Position numbers and translations under genes: made by a program
Notes under the pieces: generated by a model
What the model was told of the DNA's origin: nothing
What the model saw: the letters and a program-made list of their open reading frames with translations, nothing else
Database searches by the model: none
Shown here: one piece after another, positions 33,586 through 44,412 of the stretch
Position numbering within the stretch: position 1 is the first letter of the stretch
How the letters are laid out: the number at the start of each line of letters is the position of its first letter
Assembly (NCBI RefSeq): GCF_040183065.1
Contig: NC_091117.1
Location: 108,244,001 to 108,308,000 of the forward strand
Source: Periplaneta americana
Lineage: Eukaryota; Arthropoda; Insecta; Blattodea; Blattidae
DNA: 64,000 nt
Direction: 5' to 3'

Positions 33586-34640
33586 ATGTCGACAAAGAGG
33601 AAACAAGGACTGACAATCTATAGCGAAGAAAGGAATATTATTAGAAGTGCAAAATAATTCTGTGATGAAGAAAAAGAACAACAGTGCCTTTGCATTCCTC
33701 TTACGAAACCTACAGCAAAGGTAGAAAAGTACTCTAATCTATCCACAAGAACAATACAGCGTATAAGGAATGAAATGAAAGACTGCACAGAAGAAAGTGC
33801 GTTGTCGACACCTGAGGGAGAAAAAAAATGTAAACGTCCAGACTACCGAAACGCAAATGTAGATGACTTCGACGGGAGATTGACAAAAAAAATATAATTG
33901 AGAATTATTATTTGAAAAAGAAAGAGGCCACCGGCGTAGCTCAGGAGGTAGCGCGTTTGCCTGCTGATCTGCAGTTGTGCTCGGGAGTGAGTTCGATTCC
34001 CGTTTGCGCTGACTACCTGGTTGGGGTTTTTTCCGAGGTTTTCCCAAGCGGAAGGCGAATGTCAGGTAATCTATGGAGAATCCTTGGTTTCATTTCGCCA
34101 AATACCATCTCACCATCATCAATTCAATCGACACTGAAGAAGCTAGTAGTTATTACAGTGTCGTTAAATAACAAGTAAAAAAAATAGTATCAAGCTGCAA
34201 CAAACGTCTGTCCTTTTACAAGAGAAAATTGATTTGAAATGAAAGACAACATTAAGACGAATACTGAAGAAAAAGGATTTCAGGTGGAAGAAGTGTGCAG
34301 CAAAAAAAATTGAGGAAAACACTGTAAATTAGAATACGTGAAGATATCTACAGCAAATAAGAAAGCTTAGGAAAGTGGAAAAACCGATTTTGTATCTGGA
34401 CGAAATGCGGATAGATAGGCCTACAAATTTAAGGTTTCCCAAGTTCTGGCACGATAAAAATGTTACGGGAGTTTTGACTACCGTAAATGTGTCCAGAACA
34501 CTCATTGTTGTTCATCAGGATGGGGGCGGTGGGGCTAATGGCTTTGTTGAGAGATTCGAATTAATATACACGGCTGGAACATAAACAGACGATTATCATG
34601 GACAGATCATACTCCAGCAATTTTGAAAAATGTGATAATG
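33586..34640 (+). pseudogene. Sailor-like (IS630/Tc1/mariner) transposase remnant
   Basis: ATG at 33586 gives MSTKRKQGLTIYSEERNIIR with a stop soon after, then LTKPTAKVEKYSNLSTRTIQ and RIRNEMKD, a helix-turn-helix. A SINE interrupts at 33924-34190. Afterwards, across several stops, come LRRILKKKDFRWKKC and ILYLDEMRI, where Leu-Asp-Glu is the first catalytic position. TLIVVHQDGGGGANGFV follows, matching the 'RIIVLHAG...GFVPN' region of the relative at 44694. The second and third catalytic residues are not seen. Many stops; long dead. Confidence 0.65.
33924..34190 (+). mobile_element. tRNA-derived SINE (plus), full length
   Basis: 'gaggccaccggcgtagctcag' head with B-box 'gagttcgattcccg', body 'ctacctggttggggtttttt', 'atggagaatccttggtttca', ending 'tgtcgttaaataac' plus a short A-run. 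One of the best preserved copies, inserted in the Sailor-like remnant. Confidence 0.88.
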
Positions 34641-34689
34641 ATAGTCATAGCGACAGCACCAAAGATGCGGAATCTTTTATGTCTGACTC

Positions 34690-35350
34690 CGTTCCCGTGT
34701 AGCCAAGTAAGTGGACGAAGTTTTCAGGTCAGAGTGTAGCGTGAAGTTCCCCCGTCCCGCCTATCTACTCCCCGCGCCAACTCGTAGCGCGAAGACAGTA
34801 GCTGGAACCGAAACAGGCCAACAATGGCCTGATTTCGTGCCTGGAATATGATGATGAGGTATACTTCTTGTGAACAGAAAGTGAAAATACTAACAGAAGG
34901 AGACGTGTGCGGTTTCTATGTCGTTAGCTATTATCATGAAATGTCGGGATAAATATAATCGTAGATGAAATATGGAATGTCAAAACTGATTCCATGAAGT
35001 TTGCATTGAATCAATCAGAAAAGAAAAATAAACAAAAGAATTATGGAATACACTGGCATTTTTTTTTTTTTTTTTTTTTTTTCCATTTGCAGAATAACCT
35101 AAGTTAATTATCGACTTTAACATGAAACGAATTTAAATAAAATTTTGTGGAATTACCAAAAATAAAATCTGCTAAAAATTCGTGCATCGAGGTAGACGAA
35201 AGAAAATTATAGAAGTTGTCTCCAAAATGTTTCGACAAACTTTGGCAGGGGATTCTACACAAAAAAAAGAAACAAGATTTTATAAACTTACATCCAAAAT
35301 CGCACAATGTAATAGCAACGCCCAGTTTTACGCACACAACACGATGTGTT
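34690..35350. other. Unassigned; poly-T tract
   Basis: A run of about 22 T at 35061-35082. 'ccccgtcccgcctatctactccccgcgcc' near 34750 is a GC-rich patch. No gene seen. Confidence 0.45.
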
Positions 35351-35610
35351 TTTTTAATTTGATTTTTTAACGACGCTGTATCAACTACGTGGTTATTTAG
35401 CGTCGATGAGATTGGTGATAGCGAGATGGTATTTGGCGAGATGAGGCAAAGGATTCGCCATAGATTACCTGGCACTCACCTTATGGTTGGGGAAAACCTC
35501 GGAAAAAACCCAACCAGGTAATCAACCCAAGCGGGGATCGAACTAGCGCCCGAGCGCAACTTCACATCGGCAGGTAAGCTCCTTAACCGACTGAGCCACG
35601 CCGGTGGCCT
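35351..35610 (-). mobile_element. tRNA-derived SINE (minus) with 12-bp target duplication
   Basis: Flanked by 'acacgatgtgtt' (35339-35350) and 'acatgatgtgtt' (35611-35622), 11 of 12 identical. Minus-strand head 'ggccaccggcgtggctcag' with a B-box, body shared with the copy at 33924. Full length, about 260 bases. Confidence 0.92.
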
Positions 35611-35622
35611 ACATGATGTGTT

Positions 35623-36554
35623 GCATAAGTACATCGAAAAACATTGAGGTGGATCTACATATAAAACTAATTTTAAAAGTTCAAATATACTAGGTAGTTT
35701 AGTGACCAAAACCGAAGCGTTTCTCAATTATATCTCCGAACAGAAAGGATACAGGTTCATACTTGTCAACGCGTGCAACAAGCGCCTACAAGTTTACCGG
35801 AATGAATCGTTAATTCCTGCTCGCTGGTTGTTGACGCCTGTATTCTATTGGGTGTTCATTTCAAAGTGTGTCATGACGTCACTGTTGTTAGCGATTCGAA
35901 GCGAGTTTCAGCTTTTATGTCAGAGAAGTTGCCTATTATTCAAGGCGTTCAATCTTAACTTGAGAACGTGTACGGTATAACTTGAACGTCGTAGCAACAG
36001 ATGGCGGTCTGTACGGTCTGTGTGCTACCATAACCTCTTTCGAACTGTGTTTTGCGCGGGCAAGTCGTACGCAGGGTATTTGTTATCATCGGTAACGGCA
36101 ACATTCCACAACACAAATCAAATGCTCCGTGTCCATGTTGACTGTCGAAGTTAATGTCAACAAATACGTAAGTAATCGTCTTAACCATCTTCCCATATCC
36201 CGACAGTAAGAAAAAACTCACCTCAGTACGTGTTTCCAAATAGTTCACATTCCTGCCGCTACCGACGTTACCGTACGTATCGGTGAGTACTCTTCAGAAT
36301 GAACGCCGTACTTGCCAGGCAACTTCTCTGGCACATAGGTAATACGCCTTTGCGGAAGTGTAGGAAGATTGAATTCTCTAGGCTCATCGGCTAGCCACAT
36401 GACATACAGCGAGCCACGACACACTTTGAACTGAACACGCAGTATATTATCGGTACACAGCAGAAAGTAAAATTAATAGTTCTGCATTAATTGCTACTGT
36501 TTATAGTCGTAATAATCCTGCGGTATGGGATAAAAAAGACAAGTATCATAGCAA
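35623..36554. other. Unassigned spacer
   Basis: Two short open frames (35702-35980 plus; 35955-36248 minus) show no recognised domain. Confidence 0.4.
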
Positions 36555-36715
36555 AAGGAATGTAGTTGTTGTTTAGTCAACTGTCAGAAGACAGGTCTCA
36601 GCCTCACACGTGATACAAAAAAGCACATTTATGAGGCAACTAGGCCAGGAGATAATGGGGTAGGGTGGCCAGTTCCTTTTCCTCTCCATTGCATACATCG
36701 CCGATTAGTGGAGAA
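36555..36715 (+). repeat. Interspersed repeat family X, copy 2
   Basis: 'agtcaactgtcagaagacag' then 'tttatgaggcaactaggcca' and 'ggggtagggtggccagttcc', 'catacatcgccgattag'. Same family as 22212. Confidence 0.7.
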
Positions 36716-37189
36716 TAAAATTGTTGGAAAGGGATAAGTGCAGAAATGAAGCAGGACGGTAAGTAAAATATCTAAAGATAAGAATAGAAAATGTTTCACA
36801 ATAATTGAGGGGTTTCCAGATTAAACATCACAAGTCACAAAAATTTTATTTTTAAAAGGTTTATATGATTCTAACGGGGAAATTAGACTAAGCAGACTAT
36901 TAGAAACCTTTAAATGGGGAATTTCTTAAAAATATTTTACGAACATTTTCTTCTATGGGTAAGATGGGATTACGTTTTTAAAATGTTTTCTGAAAAATCT
37001 TATCGAGTAATTTGATAAGTTTTATCTTCCAACACTTCAGTTGTTGATTTGATTGCTTACGAAATGCTACATTAGAGCTAATTAATTCTCACTTATAGCA
37101 CTCTTTTTAGAAACAAAGCTGAGAATGAGGTGGAAAGTAATGTATACTATAAGAGATTAGTTTGCAGTCCATTAGTGTAATGTTTCTAG

Positions 37190-37325
37190 TCAGCGATGTA
37201 TGTAAATGATGGGAAAAGGAACTGTCCACCTACCCCTTTATCTCCTGGCTTAGTTTCCTCATGAGTGATACCTTATTGGTGTCACTTAATGAGATTCATA
37301 CCTGTCTTCGGACAGTTACTAAACA
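37190..37325 (-). repeat. Interspersed repeat family X, copy 3 (inverted)
   Basis: The minus strand reads 'aactgtccgaagacaggt', 'catgaggaaactaagccagg' and 'cagttccttttcccatcatt'. Inverted relative to copy 2, about 475 bases away. The region between (36716-37189) has no recognised feature. Confidence 0.7.
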
Positions 37326-37620
37326 ATAAACAATTTGCCGTCAAACTTGGGAAAATTCCACCTTCCCGAAGTGGAGATCCTGATAACTGCCGCGATCACA
37401 CAGTAAAATGATCACATTTTGAGGCTATGAAATTCCTTAACATGTAGTGAAGTCTAGGGAATTTGAGCAAAGTGTCTGTAGCTCCTGGTAATCCAGACGA
37501 GACACAATTCTCGGCAACGACTGAATTCAACGACCATCATAATGCAACACCTCCTCACCCCCACCGGATAGAGAGAATATTAGCGATATTAGGCCCTAAT
37601 TTTTCCCACAGAATGATGAC

Positions 37621-38560
37621 TAGAACTCGGATTTTTAGGCATTTAAAAACTGACTTTTAGGCACCTAAACCAGGCCCTGAATCTATCAAAATAGGCACTA
37701 AAACATAGATTTAGGCAACTAAAAATACAATTTGAAGTAGATAAAAATACTATTTTATGCAGCTAAATGTAATTTATAGTCACACTAACTACAGTAACTA
37801 TAAAAGTGCAATTAATTAGTGAATATTGAATATTACGATATACAGTGACAAAACAGTAGGAAAAATATTGTGGTTAAAAACTTAGTTTCTCTTAAGTCTT
37901 AAAATTCTGAATACCGGTACATAATTTTTAAATAATTCATCGGCCTCATTGCTCTATGGACGCTAATACATAAGTGCTCATATCACAATTAAATTAACTT
38001 ACCAATGAATTTACAAGTAACATATTATTCATAACTGGCATTGCAAAACATAACTATGTTTTTCTCTAATTTTCTATTGTGAGACTTAGCCTTGTCTTAG
38101 ACAGAACCATTTTATAATGGAAAACAATTCTTCCCAATGATACTGAAGCAACGGATACATATTTAAATCTAGCAATATTTACCATGCTGATTTCTTTAGG
38201 TAGAACTACATCCTACCGATTCAACACATTTCTACAGTCTGCTCAATTGCTCAGACACCTTCCAGGAATTTCTTCTTTCCTATAACCAAACTGTTACAGG
38301 ATACTTGAACCATACGCACCCCATGACATTCAAAACTTTCTCTTTCATGCTACACAAAAATTTAAAAATATATAAGTAACAAAGGCAATTTTACGCTCTA
38401 AAACCTTAAAAACAGATCTCAATGGGAAATGCAGGCATTTTTAAGAACCATAAAACCGCTTTCAAACATTCATATTTTACATAAAATATGAAGATATTTA
38501 ACTAGTTTTAATTTATCCCTACAAATAAAAATTGACATTTAACCTAAAATCCGAGGTTTA
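37621..38560. mobile_element. hAT-type MITE with perfect 8-bp target duplication
   Basis: Exact 'atgatgac' at 37613-37620 and 38561-38568. Ends 'tagaactcggatttttaggc' (left) and 'taaacctcggattttaggtt' (right, reversed). The terminus resembles that of the two larger hAT copies ('tagagcccggatttt'), so it is a related family. 940 bases with recurrent 'aggcactaaaac'-type words and no transposase. Confidence 0.9.
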
Positions 38561-38568
38561 ATGATGAC

Positions 38569-39534
38569 CCATGGCCTACTGCGTCAGAGTCTCTGGAATC
38601 CTCTTGTGTATCTGTTACAGAAAAAAAAGACGTAGGCCAGCAGATATAGTCATTCTGTGCTACATATTGAAAGGCAGAAAAGGCAGAAGCTTCAATATTT
38701 ACAAAAGAAGTAGAAAACGTGGTCAAGAAAGTGAGGAGACGAACATTTACACTTTTTTAAAAAATCTATTACCATAGATAGATATCAATTGCACCAGTTT
38801 TTGGTTAAAATGTAATAAAATGTTTCCAAAGAGATCCTGGTATACTGAAGAAATGTATCTTCGTCTACATTCAGCTCATTCAAGAAGTGGTTATTCACCA
38901 CATCTTTTTTACAACGATTTATTGATGAATAACTTATGAATTATTTTTCTTGCCTCTTTTAATACATCTATATAAAAGTATCAAAATATAGAAGAAAGTC
39001 TTCATCAGACGAGCTAGTCATCGTGAAAGCAACTGGCAGGTTTTACCGCTTTAACACGCGTTCTCTGTGTCCACCACTCAGCGTCGACAGGCGCAGGCAA
39101 TCGGAGCTGGCAGCCAGAGAGCAGGTTACCTGCGTTTACATGCTTTCTTTGTGTGTGTACCCAATGGAACATTCCTGGTGTTCAGCGAATGGATGCACAC
39201 GCTTCAACATTATTCATGGGAGTATAATAAACATTTCACATGTCAGCATGAGAACTTGAAGGTTAAGATCATTTCATTGTGACTAACGTAATAAACTGAA
39301 GTAACCATTCAAGAGATAAAGGGTTATAGGCCTATACACTGATTTTATAAATGCTAAACGATTTTAACTATTTAATAATAATCAACGGATACAGTTCATG
39401 CTATGAACACAGTCAGCAATGCGGAAAATTTAACTTACTATTTTGTTACTGTGACAAACGTAACATTTTATCCCATGCAACAATGATAACTACAAAATTA
39501 ACCATTCATAAATAGCTTCCAGAGCATAGCATAT
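38569..39534. other. Unassigned sequence left of the LTR element
   Basis: A plus frame near 38560-38760 gives SESLESSCVSVTEKKDVG-like sequence with stops. It may be a decayed coding segment but has no recognised family. Confidence 0.4.
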
Positions 39535-40321
39535 TGTGACAGCGGAGAGTCGATCACGAGCCCCACAGGGGGCGGGGCGCACGAGAGACAGGCGACGCGG
39601 CGGGGAAGGTTGCGCGCGCATCAGGTGCACTGCGGCGCGAGGCGAAAGGGGACGCAAAGCTGTAGGTGCTTCGCTGTGCGAGGTGAAGGGGGGAACGAAA
39701 CCTCCCGAACAGACGTGAGGAAACAGAAGCCGCAAGTAACAGCTGGAAGACACTCGAAATCGTAATTTCTCGAAACTATGGTTTAGTGATAAAAGGGAGA
39801 CCCGAAGGAGTCAGCCAGTTCAGTTTTTGGACAGCAAGCCAGTCAGTCTTGTGTAGCAGTGAAGCCAGCTTCAAGACCGGAGTTCGACTTGAGTGTATAT
39901 CCGAAACTGTGCGAGCGTCCTGGCGAGTGCGGCGTATCCGGAGTCCGTGGTTCGACGTGCAGTGGACCGCACTTGAGGGACCTGAGTTCGAAGTTCAGTG
40001 GACTGTCCAGAAGTCCTGGGTTCGATATACTGTGAACTGGAGTGAATGAGCTAGAAGATCGAGCAAAGACAACGAACTAAGAACTGACAGTTTTGTTTTG
40101 TAAATAGTGCTTTGTGAACATTAGTTGAGATTAGCAGTACATTATTGTTCTCAATAATCCAAGTGAATTGTCATTGTCGTCTGTGGAGTGCAATAACGAA
40201 TACTGTGTTGCTATGTGGAGTGGAAATCCCATTGTTGACGGGAGTGTTTAAATTCAATTATAGAAAGTGATTATTGTTGTGACAATTAAACTTACATTAT
40301 TGTTTTAAATTGAAAGTCACA
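39535..40321 (+). repeat. 5' LTR (787 bp)
   Basis: Runs from 'tgtgacagcggagag' to 'gaaagtcaca'. It contains GC-rich U3-like sequence and, from about 39940, imperfect ~45-base subrepeats built on 'ggttcgacgtgcagtgga'-like words. The last ~280 bases are AT-rich. Nearly identical to 42512-43250. Confidence 0.9.
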
Positions 40322-40323
40322 AT

Positions 40324-40340
40324 TGGTGTCTGAAGTGGGA
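40324..40340 (+). other. Putative primer-binding site
   Basis: 'tggtgtctgaagtggga' begins two bases after the LTR end with TGG, the complement of a tRNA CCA end. The tRNA identity was not determined. Confidence 0.65.
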
Positions 40341-40353
40341 TATTGTTGACATA

Positions 40354-41874
40354 ATGGAGAACCTACAGCAGATCCTGCAAGCCATCACGGAAATGAAAAC
40401 AGAAATGAACAAACATATAGGTCAAGTGAAAAGAGACGTCGCTATGCAAATTGGTAGCGTTTCGGCCCAAGTAGATGGAAGTGTTACCATCGTAAGAGAC
40501 GAACTTAAAGCCGATTTTGATAAACTAAACGAGAATTTTGCAACTATAAACGAGACGGTGGCCGAACTAAGACAAGACGTAGACCATTTCGACGGTAAAA
40601 TTCGCGCTCTCGAACGTCAAGAGGAAACGAGTGAGTTGCTGGACAAGACGAGTATGTTAATGGACCAACATGCTGAAGAAAACAAGCACATCCTCGCGTT
40701 GGTGGATCGCCAGGCTAGAGAACATAAACAGATACTTGCCGAGGAGGTTCGACGGGCCATGCAAGAAGCGGCAACAGATTTGAGGACTCCATATTGTAGC
40801 CCTGCGGAACCATCACCTTCAGCCAGACATTCGAACGTCAACACGCCGAAGTTCGACGGTACGACGTCTTGGGCGATATTCCGTCGCCAGTTCGAGGCTA
40901 TCGCAGAGCACAATGGGTGGATGCCGGCAGAGAAAACTACTCAGCTGCTGGCCGCACTTCAGGGACAGGCGTCGGAGATTCTTCACGGTGTTCCAGAAGA
41001 TGGGACAGTCGCTGAGGTAATGGTGGCCTTGGAGGGACGTTATGGTGGCCATCGACTTGCGGCAGCGTTTAGGACCCAACTGAAAACGAGGGTCCAACAG
41101 TCAGGCGAGTCCCTGTAAGAATTTGCGATGGCGGTGGAACAACTGGCCCATAGGGCCCTCAGGGACCTACCACCTAACTTCGTCGCTGGAGAGGCAGCCT
41201 ACACCTTCGGCAGCGGAGTTCGAGACCCCGGGATCAGACAACAGCTACTCTTGGCCGAGCATCGCACTATCAACGAAGCTCTGGCGGCGGCCCTCAGGAT
41301 GGAGGCGGCCAAGTCGGCGGCGGGAGCCTCAACACCGCACTGGATTAGGAGCGTCACGGCGGCCGATGCTGGGGAACGCCAACGGAAGCCACCCCAGCGG
41401 CGGAGACAAGGAGCGCCTACCTGCTGGTTCTGTGGCAGACCGGGACACTTGAAAAGGGACTGCGACCGATCTGGCCACAGGCAAGAGATAGAGGTGGCCG
41501 ACGTCGAGGAGCGCCAATAGTCACCGGAGCGGCGGAGACGACGGGTGCCCACCTACTGGTCGTGCGGCAGACCGGGACTCGTAAGGAGGGACTGCGACCG
41601 ATCTGGCCACAAACAGGAGAGAGAGGTGGCCGAAGTCGAGGGGAGCCAACAGTCACCGGAGCGGCGGAGACGACGGGCGCCCACCTCCTGGTCCTGCGGT
41701 AGACCGGGACACCTAAGGAGGGACTACGACCGATTTGGCCACAGGCAGGAGAGAGAGGTGGCCGACACCGAGAGGAGCCAACAGTCGCCTGAGCAACGGG
41801 GACGACGGGTGCCCACCTGCTGGTCCTGCGATGAACCTGGGCACTTCCGGAGGAATTGTGACCGACCTGGCTAG
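40354..41874 (+). pseudogene. Gag with coiled coil and four tandem zinc knuckles
   Basis: ATG at 40354, one frame of about 506 codons interrupted by TAA at 41116 and TAG at 41518, ending in TAG at 41872. Residues ~1-130 are heptad-rich coiled coil (MENLQQILQAITEMKTEMNK and on). Residues ~160-310 are a retrotransposon capsid region (TPKFDGTTSWAIFRRQFEAI, LLAALQGQASEILHGVP). The tail holds four knuckle units spaced exactly 132 bases (Trp codons at 41425, 41557, 41689, 41821). Units 1 (CWFCGRPGHLKRDC) and 4 (CWSCDEPGHFRRNC) are intact. Units 2 (YWSC...GLVRRDC) and 3 (SWSC...GHLRRDY) have lost zinc ligands. The protein would package the element RNA. Confidence 0.85.
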
Positions 41875-42485
41875 TCAGGAGAGAGAGGGGGCCGATGCTA
41901 GGAGGAGCACGTCGGCGCCGTCATCATCACCGTCCCCTCGGTTCGTCCTGAAACCGGTCAACAGAAGATGCGACGATGGATTGATTGCTGAAGGACGGAT
42001 AAAAGGCCGTCCTTGCAGAGTACTGGTGGACACCGGGGCGATGCTCACTATCGCCAGACCAGACGTCGTGCTTGGTCAATCTAGGAGGACGCCGCTGCGC
42101 CAATACGAGCTACGGACTGCTTCAGGCGAGAGCTTACCCATCCAGAGAGGTCTTCCCGGATCTGACCTTGGGGAACAGGAAACTGGAGATGTGGGTGTTC
42201 GTCGCCAACATGACTGAAGACGTCGTCCTGGGACTCGAAGCCATGCGGTTACTCGATGCAACAGTGGACGTCCGGCGCCGTATACTACGTCTTGGTCGGG
42301 ATGAAGTGTTCCTGATGGACGCCGAAGACCAACCCGTGGCCAGCGAGCTCTCCTTGGAGGGCCAAGTGGAAGAGCAAGATGGCGCCCACGCAGTACGAGT
42401 AATCGCTGCCCAGCCAAGCCCAGGATGGGGTGACACCACCATAAGGAGGGAGCAGCCTGAGGACCCCAAACGTTGGACCGTCTAG
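41875..42485 (+). pseudogene. Retropepsin-type protease, frameshifted
   Basis: The frame +1 to gag reads GRIKGRPCRVLVDTGAMLTI then ARPDVV; Asp-Thr-Gly is the catalytic aspartate motif. Near 42130-42165 the frame shifts again and continues LTLGNRKLEMWVFVANMTED and VVLGLEAMRLLDATVDV to RRRILRLG, the C-terminal flap and helix region ('[IV]LGLD.L...A.[IV]D...'). It ends at TAG 42483, 27 bases before the 3' LTR homology begins. The change of frame from gag could be a programmed shift or an indel. RT and everything after it are missing. Confidence 0.8.
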
Positions 42486-42511
42486 CGGCCTACCAAGGGA
42501 CTGTCCGGGAC

Positions 42512-43250
42512 GGAAGGTTGCGCGCGCATCAGGTGCACTGCGGCGAGAGGCGAAAGGGGACGCAAAGCTGTAGGTGCTTCACTGTGCGAGGTGAAGGGGG
42601 GAAAGAAACCTCCCGAACAGACGTGCGGAAACAGATTTCCAGTGTCTTCCAACTGTTACTCGCGGCGAGTAACAGTTGGAAGACACTGGAAATCGTAATT
42701 TCTCAAAACTATGGTTTAGTGATAAATAGGAGACGCGAAGGAGCCAGTCAGTTCAGTTTTTGGACAGCAAGCCAGTCAGTCTTGTGCAGCAGTGAAGCCA
42801 GCTTCGAGACCGGAGTTCGACTTGAGTGTATATCCAAAACTGTGCGAGCGTCCAGGCGAGTTCGGCGTATCCGGAGTCCGTGGTTCGACGTGCAGTGGAC
42901 CGCAGTTGGGGGACCTGAGTTCGAAGTTCAGTGGACTGTCTGGAAGTCTTGGGTTCGATATACTGTGAACTGGAGTGAATGAGCTAGAAGAACGAGCAAA
43001 GGCAACGAACTGAGAACTGACAGTTTTGTTTTGTAAATAGTGCTTTGTGAACATTAGTTGAGATTAGCAGTACATTGTTGTTCTCAATAATCCAAGTGAA
43101 TTGTCATGTCGTCTGTGGAGTGCAATAACGAATACTGTGTTGTTGTGTGGAGTGGAAATTCCATTGTTGACGGGAGTGTTTAAATTCAATTATAGAAAGT
43201 TATTATTGTTGTGACAAAAGTTACATTATTGTTTTAAATTGAAAGTCACA
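42512..43250 (+). repeat. 3' LTR, lacking its first 69 bp
   Basis: Homology to the 5' LTR starts at 'ggaaggttgcgcgcgcatca' (42512, equal to 39604). The LTR start and the usual polypurine tract are not present. Differences from the 5' LTR are few and include a 61-base palindrome at 42634-42694. Confidence 0.88.
42634..42694. repeat. 61-bp perfect palindrome in the 3' LTR
   Basis: Left arm 42634-42663 ('gatttccagtgtcttccaac' and on), single G at 42664, right arm 42665-42694, 30 of 30 paired. The 5' LTR has only the right-arm sequence ('aagtaacagctggaagacac'), so the left arm is new to this LTR. Confidence 0.95.
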
Positions 43251-43887
43251 ATATCTATAAATGCTTTATCACTGTCTCATTGAACAATTTTGTTTACAAC
43301 TGCGAGATACTATAATTTAGGGCAGTGGTCGAATTAGAAATAAATTACTGCGGGTATGATCAGACTTGGATTGTGATACAACTATTTTGGGGATTTCTTA
43401 CATAAGACATTGCTCCTGCGCGAACTAAATAACATACTATATAACTAGGGCTAGGATTCTTAGGTAATTGTGTTTTAAGTTGCGGACAAGGTCACCTGAG
43501 TATATATTTTACATTTTATTTCACATAAAACCATATTTTGAATTTTTTTAATGTAAATACATACTTTCAAATACTCACATAAAACTCATAAAAATAAAGT
43601 TTTCGTCAAATAATTTTCCACAAAAGCCCCATTTTAGATTAATCATCACCTGAATGTTCAATGCAGTTGCTTAGATGTGACAGCTGGTAACTGTTTCTCG
43701 GAATTGCCTATCTGTGAAACTGCAGTCTGTTCTCTCATCACTAAAAAAAACTGTACTGTAACTAACACACACAAACATTGATGTGTAATTTAGGATTGCC
43801 TTGTAAGTTACCGTAACGCTAATTCAGGAAGCAATTCTAATTTCATGAATATCTGCTGCCTCTGTTTTCATTTCCAATCATAAACAT
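43251..43887. other. Spacer between two LTR insertions
   Basis: AT-rich, no recognised feature. Confidence 0.5.
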
Positions 43888-44412
43888 TGTGGCGACCGTG
43901 CTGGAAGATTCTAGTTGCCTCGGGAGTGCGCGTGCGTACCCAGCGCGACACGGTGCGGGCTTCGGCGGACGCTGAAGCGTGACGCGAAGCAAGGGAGAGA
44001 GCAAAGAGTTTGTAATAACTCTTTGGGACAGAGCTGCGGGCCCGGCGCGGAGTGGAGGGGACTGACGTAAGGAAACGTCTGGAGGCCGAGCGTTGTGGAG
44101 GCCTAGAAAGTTCGCGAGGCAGAACAATCGAGAACGTGTGATTTAATAAATAAGAGCGCGAGCAGCCTTCAGTGAGTCAGTCAGTCTTCAAGCAAGGTGA
44201 ACTTGAGTTCGATGTGCAGTGAACTTGAGTAGGTCCGCAACTGTGGCAGCGTCCAGGTGAGTACGGCGTATCCGAAAATCTTGGGTTCGAAGTGCAGTGA
44301 GCTGTATCTGAAAGTCTTCGGTTCGAAGTGCAGTAAACTGTATCTGGAAGGCTTGTGGTTCGACGTACCGTGAACTTGAGTGAGCTAGAAGAATTAGCCA
44401 AAGCGAACGAAC

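Larger units (their letters stand above)
39535..43250 (+). mobile_element. Defective Gypsy-type LTR retrotransposon
   Basis: 'atat' flanks both ends (39531-39534 and 43251-43254), a 4-bp target duplication. LTR ends are TGTGAC and GTCACA. Order: 5' LTR, primer-binding site, gag, protease, truncated 3' LTR. Reverse transcriptase, RNase H and integrase are absent. The region is strikingly GC-rich against its AT-rich surroundings. A 4-bp duplication and the gag-protease layout favour Gypsy over Copia or Pao. It cannot move on its own. Confidence 0.88.

Noticed and set aside
33930..34000. Possible tRNA gene at 'gcgtagctcag'
   Set aside because: It is the head of a SINE with the standard body and tail seen at 35351 and elsewhere.
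41199..41656. Several long minus-strand frames in the GC-rich gag region
   Set aside because: Shadows of the plus-strand gag and zinc-knuckle repeats; GC-rich sequence has few stops on the other strand.
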